From: Chloroflexota bacterium
GTDB lineage: Bacteria > Chloroflexota > Anaerolineae > Aggregatilineales > Phototrophicaceae
Length of the DNA stretch: 53,435 nt
Assembly (NCBI GenBank): GCA_003695675.1
Contig: RFIA01000289.1
Location: 1 to 53,435 of the forward strand
Direction of reading: 5' to 3'
The notes beneath the pieces were generated by a model that saw only the letters and a program-made list of their open reading frames with translations, searched no databases and had not been told where the DNA came from. Shown here piece by piece: positions 1 through 7,256 of the stretch (position 1 is its first letter; each line of letters opens with the position of its first letter). The position numbers and the translations under genes are program-made.

Positions 1-1679
1 AGAAAATGCCCGAAGTAATGATAATCGGCATCGCCTCTGCCGGGCAAATGCCACTCAAGATACATGCGGTCATCAGTCAGATGATAACCCGTGAGTTGCA
101 CGCCATTGCCAAATTGCACCGGCTCAATCGGCGTCAATAGCGGGCCGTGCCATTCGGGTGATGAGTCGAAGATGCTGATTGTGTACTCATCCGCACCGGG
201 ACGTATGGGGAATGCTTGCGCCCCCGCTTCCACATAGAGATTATCGACCGCATCGTTGGGGGCATTCGGTGCGATGGCCGCGGCGAATGGATGCGCCGGG
301 AAAATCGCCACGCCATCATCCGCGATTGTGCGGATACAACTCGCCTCGTCGTGCAGCATGACCGACCATATCGCCGGTTCTTGGTCGAGCAGAATGTCAA
401 AGCCATCGCTGACAATCAACACATCATCTTGTTCCATGAGTGTGTCGCGCACATCGAGCAGATAGTGCAACGGCGTGCCGAAGCCGCCCGGTGTCTCGGT
501 TGTATCGACATAATCGAGGAATCCTTGCCACCACAAGGCTTGCGTGATGAGAACGACGCCGAGTCCGCCGAGAATGATGACTTGCCCGGCGCGATGGTCA
601 CGCACTTGTCGTAATATCCATGCTGCGCCGACGCCCGCGAGTAAGGCCGTCGCCGGGATACTCGCGATGAAGTAATGCGGGAAGACTTCCGTCCATGTCG
701 GCGTGAAGATGATGAGTGGCAGCAATGCCCACAGCATGATGAGCGTTGCGAGGCGATGATGCTGTCTGATGAGCGTCGCTGCGCCGATGACTATCAACAC
801 GATGAGGCTATACCATATTGTTGTGCCGATCCCCACTGCTTCGCGTAATTCGTCTTGTTGTTGCGGTGCCGACCACGTTTCGACTTCGCGACCGGTCGCG
901 AGGCGCGTCATGAATGTCAAGCCATCAGCATTGAGTGATAGACCATCTTCGCCTGTCGCTTTGAATTCGTCTGTGAATAAATCAGGATTTTCTTGCGCAG
1001 TTTCGTATACGCCGACGGCATAAGGCAGCAAGGCTAGGGCAGCCAAAACGATGCTTGTGGCAAATGCTTTTCGCCTGATGTGTTTGCGCCCTACCCACAA
1101 AAACCACGCATATAACGGCAGCAACGCCCATGCCGCGAAATGAATCTGAAAGGCGAGTATCAATACGGGCAGCGTCAACACCTGCGCCCATCGTTTGCCC
1201 TCGACGAAGCCGTATAAACCGAGCATCAGCCCCAACAATACAAACGGCGTATGAAAATTTTGCGCCCATATTTTGCGGCTGTACAAAATCGCCCACGGGT
1301 TGAGCGCGTAAATCATCGCGGCCAACAGCGCCGCCATTCGACCGATGGAGCGCCGGGCAAGCGACCATAACAATCCCACACCGATGACATTCAGCACCGC
1401 GATGAACATCGTCGCCACAAGTGGATTGTTTGTGATGGCATAAGGAAGCGCCATGATGTACACGCTTATCGGCGGATTGGGAATGCCGACCGACGACGGG
1501 ATGCCGGTTGTCGGGATGGCACCGCCGTCCACAAAGTCGAGCGCTAGTAACGAGAGCATGGCTTCATCGTGTAAAAATTCGACAATGCCGGGCGAGGTCA
1601 ATCGCGTCAGCGCTGCGATTGCCAATATGAGCAACAGCGTCAGCCGGTCGAAAGATGATGATGATTTCAGGGCACGCAT
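1..1679 (-). CDS. GT-C type membrane glycosyltransferase-like protein, 3' end cut by window
   Basis: The minus-strand frame is open from an ATG at 1679 to the window edge, so at least 559 residues are present and the C-terminus is missing. The N-terminus is a short basic stretch and one membrane helix followed by an extracytoplasmic loop with a His-Asp-Glu motif (HDEA), the arrangement of the PMT/ArnT (GT39, GT-C fold) families, where this acidic pair binds the metal or sugar-lipid donor. Many Leu/Ile/Val/Ala-rich helices follow, then a more polar part near the edge. The start overlaps the end of the upstream gene by 13 bp, so the two are probably co-transcribed and translationally coupled. 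It probably transfers sugar from a lipid carrier outside the membrane. Acceptor and sugar cannot be told from the sequence. Confidence 0.75.
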   Translation of the reverse strand, partial: MRALKSSSSFDRLTLLLILAIAALTRLTSPGIVEFLHDEAMLSLLALDFVDGGAIPTTGIPSSVGIPNPPISVYIMALPYAITNNPLVATMFIAVLNVIGVGLLWSLARRSIGRMAALLAAMIYALNPWAILYSRKIWAQNFHTPFVLLGLMLGLYGFVEGKRWAQVLTLPVLILAFQIHFAAWALLPLYAWFLWVGRKHIRRKAFATSIVLAALALLPYAVGVYETAQENPDLFTDEFKATGEDGLSLNADGLTFMTRLATGREVETWSAPQQQDELREAVGIGTTIWYSLIVLIVIGAATLIRQHHRLATLIMLWALLPLIIFTPTWTEVFPHYFIASIPATALLAGVGAAWILRQVRDHRAGQVIILGGLGVVLITQALWWQGFLDYVDTTETPGGFGTPLHYLLDVRDTLMEQDDVLIVSDGFDILLDQEPAIWSVMLHDEASCIRTIADDGVAIFPAHPFAAAIAPNAPNDAVDNLYVEAGAQAFPIRPGADEYTISIFDSSPEWHGPLLTPIEPVQFGNGVQLTGYHLTDDRMYLEWHLPGRGDADYHYFGHF

Positions 1680-4369
1680 GATTGTTCCGCAATCGGCAGG
1701 ATGATGCGATTGTCTTGCACCGGGACACCGTCATGCGTGACTGATAAGCGCTCAAGCGTATCCGGCAGATAGAGACCGATGCCAATCGAATCGATAGGCT
1801 CATCTGTCGCGAGTGTGTAATGGTCGGCGAGTGACTGTCCCTCGCGCCAAAACGATGTCGGGTAATCACCATTGAGCGGCGGGCCGTCGAATTGCGTCAC
1901 GATAGCGCCGTCGGCATCAAGTGCGTGAATGAAGGCGACGTAATCATGCTCCGGCGAATTTTGTACATGCCAGAATAAATCAACTTGAAGCACGCCATCG
2001 TCATAAACGCTTGAGATACACTGTAGGCTGAGTTGATTTGCAAATTGATAATCGACTCGTGTGCTGACCGCTTCGCTGTCGCCTTCAATGCGGATGATGG
2101 TATCGAGTATCAAACGGTCAGACCCATCCGGCAGCAGGAGGGGAATGCCATCGTATTTTTCGACCATCTGCACCATGATGCGTCCAACATAAGGTTGCGC
2201 CGTCTCGAAGACGTGCAGTTGATGTGGGTCGGAGAAATATTTGTCCGGCGCGTGTCCGTTGGTGTTGCCGCCGCCGGGAACAGGCGGTTCGCTGACCGCC
2301 CATGCTTCAGAAACGGAGAGATTGACGAGTTGCACGCGCGACCGGTAACGACCTTCGATGACATTTTGTGCCCGCCAGAATAATGTGATGTCGAGTTTTT
2401 CGCCCGGCTTGACGGACTCCTGTTCGATGGTGTAACCGAGCAGCATGATTTCATCATCGCCCATGCGAAACGGCACATTGACTTCATGCGCCATCCCGAC
2501 CGGCGAGTCGGGTGGCGATTGTCGCCGGAAGAGCGTCGTGTTGGGTGAAATGTACAGCGCGTTGACCAAGGCGAGCAAGGCGACGGCGCCCGCGATAGCA
2601 ATTCCCCATCTCGATTCGAGCTTTTGTTGTGTCGCGGGCTGTTGTGGCATGGGGCGGCCGCTGATGATGAGCAGCGCCACAATGCCGAGACTGAGCAGCG
2701 TCATCGCTGTGCCTGCTCTTTGCGCGGTCGTCCCCGCGTAATTGAGCGTGACGGTGTGCTCACCCGCCGGGACGTCGACCGTCAGCAAGCCGAATTCATC
2801 TTCGCCATAGACTTCAGTCGGCTCACCGTCGAGCCACGCTTTCCAACCCGGAAAATAATATTGATGGAAGCGCACCGGTCTCGCGCTAGTCGTTTGTATT
2901 CGTATGGTCTTTGCCGCGATTTGCTCGGCCTGTAAATCCGGCCATTGTTCGAGTATATCTGTCGGGCGGACGACGATGCTGTACGGATTGTCGCGGTAAA
3001 CGCTGCTCTCGGCGACGCGCACAAGGGGAATATGCTCACCCCATATCGGGTCGAACTCATCATAACTCGTCGTGCCCCAAACGCGCTCATCTTCTTCCCA
3101 CAGAATCTCGTCCAATGGGTTATTCGCCTCAATCGTGAGCGGCGCTTGTATCGGGTACATCAACGGCGCAGCCGAGAGCAAAACCGCCGTCATGCTGCCC
3201 GCCAGCCACAACGCTTGCCAACGACGTGGGATGAGCAGAAGACTCGCGCCACCGGCCAGCGCGAATACGACGACGCCCGCCCGCAAGAAGCGCTCAGGAA
3301 AGCGCAATTGTTGAAAGAACGGAATTTCCGTCCAGACGGTGATGGAGATTTCGGTGAGCATGAACAGCGTGAAAAAGATCCCGGCGGTCAATAACGCGGC
3401 GATTGCGAAGTGACGTTTGCGCAGTAGAGCGCTGATACCGACGAGACCAAGCAGCCCAGCCATTGGCCCCAGTGTCGTCGGTAATTCATAGCGAATGTCT
3501 GCGAGATCGATCACCGGCGGTTGCATGAACAACTCCTCGGCGCTCAAGAACTGACTGCGCAGAAATTCAACCGTATCTTCCGCACCGCGTGACGCCTGTA
3601 CATATTGTAACTCTGCGGCCACCGGCAGCAAGAAAATCGCCGTCAGCCCACCGGCGAGGCATAACCCGCCGAAACTGTAAAGCAAACGTTTGCGCAGTGT
3701 GCCGGGATGTTGCCGCCCCGCCCAATACGACAAGATGACGACCAACGCCCCGACATAAAGCGCCGTGATGAATGTCATCGGTTGATGACTGAGGACGACT
3801 CCGGCGAGTGGCAGCGCGAGGGCGACAACATGTCGCCGAGTGGGTTGCTGTGTCACCAACCATGCGCCCATGAACACCCACGGAATCAAGGCCGCGCCCA
3901 TCATTTGCGGCATACTGCCTTGATCCCAGACTTCAAATAAACGCGATGGCGCATACGCCCACATCATCGCCGCCAGAATCGCCGCACGTCCCGGCAGAAA
4001 GATTCGCGCTAAGCGATACATGCCGACGCTGCCGACGATCCACGCCAACGTCGTGACGATGACAAAAGCCGTGTTCGCGCTGATGCCGAATTGTCCGATG
4101 ATACCGCTCAAGTAGAAGGTGCCCGGCGCATAAAAATTGAAGATCGGATAGCCGTAACCGAGATGAAACCACGGCACCCAACGCGGCCACAAATTGCCAT
4201 CGCCGAGCATCGTTATCATCGCCGAGATACGCTGAATGTGGAGCGGGCCGTCGGCTGTCTCGATGATGCCGTCACCGAGCGTCGGCAAGATGCCAATCAA
4301 CGGCAGCAGCGCCGCGACGAGATAACCGAAATCGAAATCTTGCAGATAATGACGAAAGGTTGCTTTCAT
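1667..4369 (-). CDS. Large membrane protein, 6-pyruvoyl-tetrahydropterin synthase-related (PTPS_2) / GT-C like
   Basis: About 900 residues. The first half is polytopic, roughly ten or more helices beginning at residue 15, and resembles the membrane proteins annotated as 6-pyruvoyl-tetrahydropterin synthase related. These are not pterin enzymes and look like GT-C glycosyltransferases. After about residue 380 a soluble, beta-rich part follows, then another helix pair near residues 545-590 and a second beta-rich C-terminal part of about 300 residues without helices, presumably outside the cell. I prefer the ATG at 4369; an in-frame GTG lies five codons upstream at 4384. Neither has a strong ribosome site. 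The stop overlaps the start of the next minus-strand gene, suggesting a two-gene unit for surface sugar or lipoglycan work. The family placement is from recognisable sequence style, not a search. Confidence 0.7.
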   Translation of the reverse strand: MKATFRHYLQDFDFGYLVAALLPLIGILPTLGDGIIETADGPLHIQRISAMITMLGDGNLWPRWVPWFHLGYGYPIFNFYAPGTFYLSGIIGQFGISANTAFVIVTTLAWIVGSVGMYRLARIFLPGRAAILAAMMWAYAPSRLFEVWDQGSMPQMMGAALIPWVFMGAWLVTQQPTRRHVVALALPLAGVVLSHQPMTFITALYVGALVVILSYWAGRQHPGTLRKRLLYSFGGLCLAGGLTAIFLLPVAAELQYVQASRGAEDTVEFLRSQFLSAEELFMQPPVIDLADIRYELPTTLGPMAGLLGLVGISALLRKRHFAIAALLTAGIFFTLFMLTEISITVWTEIPFFQQLRFPERFLRAGVVVFALAGGASLLLIPRRWQALWLAGSMTAVLLSAAPLMYPIQAPLTIEANNPLDEILWEEDERVWGTTSYDEFDPIWGEHIPLVRVAESSVYRDNPYSIVVRPTDILEQWPDLQAEQIAAKTIRIQTTSARPVRFHQYYFPGWKAWLDGEPTEVYGEDEFGLLTVDVPAGEHTVTLNYAGTTAQRAGTAMTLLSLGIVALLIISGRPMPQQPATQQKLESRWGIAIAGAVALLALVNALYISPNTTLFRRQSPPDSPVGMAHEVNVPFRMGDDEIMLLGYTIEQESVKPGEKLDITLFWRAQNVIEGRYRSRVQLVNLSVSEAWAVSEPPVPGGGNTNGHAPDKYFSDPHQLHVFETAQPYVGRIMVQMVEKYDGIPLLLPDGSDRLILDTIIRIEGDSEAVSTRVDYQFANQLSLQCISSVYDDGVLQVDLFWHVQNSPEHDYVAFIHALDADGAIVTQFDGPPLNGDYPTSFWREGQSLADHYTLATDEPIDSIGIGLYLPDTLERLSVTHDGVPVQDNRIILPIAEQSCVP

Positions 4370-4398
4370 ATGGTATGGATACACTCACAAGCATGACA

Positions 4399-4427
4399 AA
4401 GGCACAGCTTACAACGAACTGTGCCTT
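4399..4427 (-). terminator. Hairpin terminator candidate after the thiolase gene
   Basis: A perfect 9-bp inverted repeat, AAGGCACAG and CTGTGCCTT, is separated by 11 nt. In minus-strand sense the stem is followed by TTGTC, a weak U tract. It lies between the thiolase stop and the next minus-strand start, so it probably ends the HIT-thiolase transcript. Confidence 0.6.
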
Positions 4428-4470
4428 CGCAGTATATGTGTGCGGATTGATGTGTCAAGTCGTGGGTCGC

Positions 4471-5688
4471 TTAGTCGCACAATTCAACGGCCAACGCGAC
4501 GGCCTCTGCGCCACCGAGACATAACGCTGCCAGTCCACGCTTGAGGCCGCGACTTTGCAGCGCGTGAATCAATGTGACGAGGACGCGGGCGCCACTTGCG
4601 CCCAACGGATGACCGAGTGCAATCGCGCCGCCGTTGACGTTGAGTTTCTCCATCGGTAGATGATAGCCGTCGCGTTCGAGGCCTTTGATGTCCGCCAACA
4701 CTTGTGCGGCGAAGGCTTCGTTGAGTTCAAACAGATCGACATCATCGATTGACCAACCGGCGCGTTCTAGCGCGAGGGGAATCGCCTTGACGGGCGCATA
4801 GAAAAGCCACGCCGGTTCGACGGCTGCCTGTGCATAACCGACGATGCGGGCTGCCGGTTGATGGCTGTACGTCTCGGCATACTCGCGACTGCTGACGACG
4901 AGTGCCGCCGCACCGTCGTTCATGCCCGGCGCGTTACCGGCGGTGACGCTGCCGTCGTCTTCAAAGGCCGGGCGCAGCTTTGCCAATGCTTCGAGCGATG
5001 TGTCGCGCCGAATCGGTTCGTCGGCGTCAATGATGACTTCGCCTTTGCGTGTCTTGACCGTGACCGGTGCGATTTCAGTTTTGAATCGGTCGTTGTCGGT
5101 GGCTTCGGCAGCCAATTGATGACTGCGCAGCGCAAAGGCATCCATCTCATCGCGGGTAACTTCGAGTTGCCGCCCGATGAATTCTGCCGCGTTGCCCATG
5201 CCCCAATCACACAAGCTGCACCATAGGCCGTCGTGTTGCAGCGCATCGCGCACTTGTATGTGGCCGTACTTATTCCCCTGTCGCAAATGGTCATTCAGGT
5301 AGGGGGCGCGGCTCATGCTTTCAACCCCGCCACTGATGAACAAATCGCCGTCACCGGCTTTGATTGCGGATGCGGCTAGCATCACCGCTTTGAGGCCGCT
5401 GCCACAAACTTTGTTGATGGCGACACCGCCGACATTGGCCGGGATTCCCGCGCCGATACTCACTTGACGCGGCAACGCCTGCCCGACCCCCGCGCTGACG
5501 ACATTGCCGAGTATCACTTCGTTGACATTCGTCGTGTCGATGCCGCTGCGTTCAACGGCGGCTTTGACGGCAACCTGCCCCAACTCCGCCGCGCTAAGGC
5601 TCGACAACGCGCCGAGAAATTTGCCTTGGGGCGTCCGCGCACTGCCGAGAATGACGACTTCACGTCCATTTGTTCCATGACTTGCCAT
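4471..5688 (-). CDS. Thiolase (acetyl-CoA C-acyltransferase)
   Basis: 405 residues, the usual size for a degradative/biosynthetic thiolase. It condenses two acyl-CoA molecules or cleaves 3-ketoacyl-CoA in the cytosol. The nucleophile Cys95 sits in NKVCGSGLKAV, the catalytic His360 in ALGHPLGASGA, and the second catalytic Cys390 in LCLGGAEAV. The last motif departs from the common C-x-G-G-G-x-G: Ala replaces the third Gly and Glu-Ala follows. The gene starts 4 bp after the HIT gene on the same strand, so the two form an operon. No other beta-oxidation gene is beside it, so whether it acts in fatty-acid breakdown, acetoacetyl-CoA formation or polyhydroxyalkanoate synthesis is open. Confidence 0.93.
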   Translation of the reverse strand: MASHGTNGREVVILGSARTPQGKFLGALSSLSAAELGQVAVKAAVERSGIDTTNVNEVILGNVVSAGVGQALPRQVSIGAGIPANVGGVAINKVCGSGLKAVMLAASAIKAGDGDLFISGGVESMSRAPYLNDHLRQGNKYGHIQVRDALQHDGLWCSLCDWGMGNAAEFIGRQLEVTRDEMDAFALRSHQLAAEATDNDRFKTEIAPVTVKTRKGEVIIDADEPIRRDTSLEALAKLRPAFEDDGSVTAGNAPGMNDGAAALVVSSREYAETYSHQPAARIVGYAQAAVEPAWLFYAPVKAIPLALERAGWSIDDVDLFELNEAFAAQVLADIKGLERDGYHLPMEKLNVNGGAIALGHPLGASGARVLVTLIHALQSRGLKRGLAALCLGGAEAVALAVELCD

Positions 5689-5692
5689 GATC

Positions 5693-6199
5693 TTATTCGC
5701 CTTTATTTTCAGATAATTCTTGCCAGACGGCTTTCAACTCGCGATAGGTGTTGTCCAATGTGTCGGGGATGACTCGTGTCTCGCCGACGACGGACATGAA
5801 ATTGGCATCGCCCGGCCATCGCGGGACGATGTGAAAGTGATAATGTTCCTCGATGCCCGCGCCCGCCGCCGCGCCGATATTCGCGCCGATATTAAAAGCC
5901 GGGGGATTGTACAATTTGCGCAAGGCGGCTAATGCCCGGTTGACCATCAGCATCATATCGGTCAGCGCGTCGAGTGGCAGGTCTTCTTGTGACTGCACAT
6001 GTTCATAAGGCACAATCATCAGATGCCCATTGTTGTATGGATAACGGTTGAGCGTGACGTAAACATACGCCGACCGCGCAACGACGTGTTCAATATCGTC
6101 GGATTCAGGATCGCGTTTCTTACAAAATACGCAGCCTTCAGTCGGCTGCTTCTCGCCTTTGATATATGCCATACGCCACGGTGTCCATAAATGTTGCAT
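5693..6199 (-). CDS. HIT family nucleotide hydrolase/transferase (Ap4A phosphorylase-like)
   Basis: 168 residues. The histidine triad is His119-Tyr-His121-Phe-His123 followed by Ile-Val-Pro-Arg, the active site of the HIT family, where the middle His attacks the alpha phosphate. A CxxC pair at Cys23 and Cys26 near the N-terminus, with HTWxPWRM-like sequence (LWTPWRMAYI), matches the bacterial Ap4A phosphorylase/HIT branch in which these cysteines bind zinc. It probably cleaves dinucleoside polyphosphates or AMP conjugates in the cytosol. It is the first gene of a two-gene operon with the thiolase and is driven by a clear promoter at 6239-6268. A MITE-like insertion lies just upstream of that promoter. 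Confidence 0.9.
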   Translation of the reverse strand: MQHLWTPWRMAYIKGEKQPTEGCVFCKKRDPESDDIEHVVARSAYVYVTLNRYPYNNGHLMIVPYEHVQSQEDLPLDALTDMMLMVNRALAALRKLYNPPAFNIGANIGAAAGAGIEEHYHFHIVPRWPGDANFMSVVGETRVIPDTLDNTYRELKAVWQELSENKGE

Positions 6200-6238
6200 T
6201 GCGTCACTGTCCGTTTACTACGGGTCTTTACCGGCAAG

Positions 6239-6268
6239 ATTATACGGCGCATTTCGCGACTCTCGCAA
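6239..6268 (-). promoter_or_regulatory. Sigma-70-type promoter of the HIT-thiolase operon
   Basis: In minus-strand sense there is a -35 box TTGCGA (6263-6268), an 18-nt spacer and a perfect -10 TATAAT (6239-6244), 40 bp before the HIT start codon. The MITE target duplication begins 8 bp upstream of the -35 box. Confidence 0.7.
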
Positions 6269-6275
6269 GCAGACA

Positions 6276-6284
6276 ATAGTCCAC
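6276..6284. repeat. Left 9-bp target-site duplication of the MITE-like element
   Basis: ATAGTCCAC abuts the left inverted repeat and is repeated exactly at 6418-6426, immediately outside the right inverted repeat. The flanking bases beyond the 9 bp differ, so the duplication is exactly 9 bp. Confidence 0.85.
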
Positions 6285-6417
6285 GGGCGCATTTCACTTC
6301 AGTGCAAAAGCATCCGATTAATGAAGCGGGCAGAGCACGCTCTGCCCCCAACGCGTAGTTTTTCGTTGGGGTTTAGCTTGCTAAACCCGGTTAAGCGCAC
6401 GAACTTGAAATGCACCC
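6285..6417. mobile_element. 133-bp MITE-like non-autonomous transposon
   Basis: The ends are imperfect inverted repeats of 21 bp (6285-6305 and 6397-6417) that agree at 16 of 21 positions. The left end begins GGGCGCATTTCA and the right end, read inward, GGGTGCATTTCA. Exact 9-bp direct repeats flank the element. The interior codes for nothing recognisable but holds three palindromes in a row (6328-6347, 6346-6371, 6369-6388). The element fills the gap between the divergent HIT and birA promoters. Families that make 9-bp duplications include IS1, IS50 and the IS903 group. No transposase is present in the window, so the parent element is unknown. Confidence 0.85.
6328..6388. repeat. Three consecutive hairpins with shared arms inside the MITE
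   Basis: GGGCAGAG/CTCTGCCC (6328-6347, 4-nt loop), CCCCAACG/CGTTGGGG (6346-6371) and GGGTTTAGC/GCTAAACCC (6369-6388, 2-nt loop). Hairpin 2 shares 2 bp with hairpin 1 and 3 bp with hairpin 3, so full pairing of neighbours is mutually exclusive. In RNA read through the element this would fold strongly in either direction. Confidence 0.8.
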
Positions 6418-6426
6418 ATAGTCCAC
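6418..6426. repeat. Right 9-bp target-site duplication of the MITE-like element
   Basis: ATAGTCCAC, identical to 6276-6284. It directly abuts the -35 box of the birA promoter. Confidence 0.85.
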
Positions 6427-6454
6427 TCGACAAGTGTGTGATGTGCGGTACACT
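6427..6454 (+). promoter_or_regulatory. Sigma-70-type promoter of birA
   Basis: -35 TCGACA (6427-6432), a 16-nt spacer and -10 TACACT (6449-6454), about 34 bp before the GTG start. The same GGTACACT -10 context occurs in the nusA promoter at 38196-38203, which supports it. Confidence 0.6.
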
Positions 6455-6488
6455 ACCTTTGATATTGATATGTATAAAGGATGAAGAT

Positions 6489-7250
6489 GTGTCATTAGAC
6501 GCTGAGGCCGTGATGAAACAACTCGCACCGCGCCCGGTCAAATACTTCGCGCAGGTCGATACCACCAACGATATTGCCATGCAATGGTTGCGCGATGGGG
6601 CACCGACCGGTGCGGTCGTGATTGCCGACGAACAACGCAAGGGCAAAGGACGACACGGGCGGACATGGCAGACGCCGCCCGGCGTCGCGTTGGCGATGTC
6701 GGTTGTGCTGCACCCACCCGCGCAATGGCTTTCACAGACGACGATGCTCAGCGCGGTTGCCGTCGCCGAATTGTGTGAGCATGTCGCCGCGCCGGATGTG
6801 TCCATCAAGTGGCCGAATGATGTCTTGGTTGCGGGGCGTAAGGTGTGCGGTATCCTCTCCGAAGTGGCGTGGGAGGGCAATCGTTTGGTGGGCGTTGTGA
6901 CGGGTATCGGCGTCAATGTTAGAATTGACTTTAGCGGCAGTGAGTTGCAAGATACGGCCATCAGTCTTGAACACGCCGTCGGGCGTGTACTCAATCGCTT
7001 GGATTTGCTGGATTATTTGTTGGCGCGAATCGATCATTGGGCGGCACGGGTCGGGACGGATGTCTTATTTGAAGCGTGGCGGAGTCGTATGACGATATTC
7101 GGTCAATTGGTGCGCGTCGAGTCTGCAAACGAAGTCATCGCCGGGATTGCCGAGAAGGTCGAACCGGACGGCACATTGTATATCCGCAAAAATGATGGGA
7201 CATTGTTCCCCGCGCTTGCTGGTGATGTGTCGTTGCGGCAGGAGCGTTGA
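6489..7250 (+). CDS. birA: Biotin--[acetyl-CoA-carboxylase] ligase, monofunctional
   Basis: 253 residues from a GTG at 6489, chosen because AAAGGA lies 7 nt upstream; the frame is open further upstream only because it runs through the MITE. The enzyme activates biotin to biotinyl-AMP and attaches it to the lysine of biotin carboxyl carrier proteins. Visible motifs are the adenylate-binding loop GKGRHGRTW (about 52-60) and KWPND with catalytic Lys107, followed by the C-terminal domain. There is no N-terminal helix-turn-helix, so it should not act as the biotin-operon repressor seen in E. coli. It is followed after 6 bp by a membrane protein gene on the same strand. Confidence 0.92.
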   Translation: MSLDAEAVMKQLAPRPVKYFAQVDTTNDIAMQWLRDGAPTGAVVIADEQRKGKGRHGRTWQTPPGVALAMSVVLHPPAQWLSQTTMLSAVAVAELCEHVAAPDVSIKWPNDVLVAGRKVCGILSEVAWEGNRLVGVVTGIGVNVRIDFSGSELQDTAISLEHAVGRVLNRLDLLDYLLARIDHWAARVGTDVLFEAWRSRMTIFGQLVRVESANEVIAGIAEKVEPDGTLYIRKNDGTLFPALAGDVSLRQER

Positions 7251-7256
7251 TGTTTT

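Noticed and set aside
6159-6488. Upstream extension of the birA reading frame by 110 codons
   Set aside because: It runs through the HIT gene start, both promoters and the MITE. The GTG at 6489 has a ribosome site and fits the family start.
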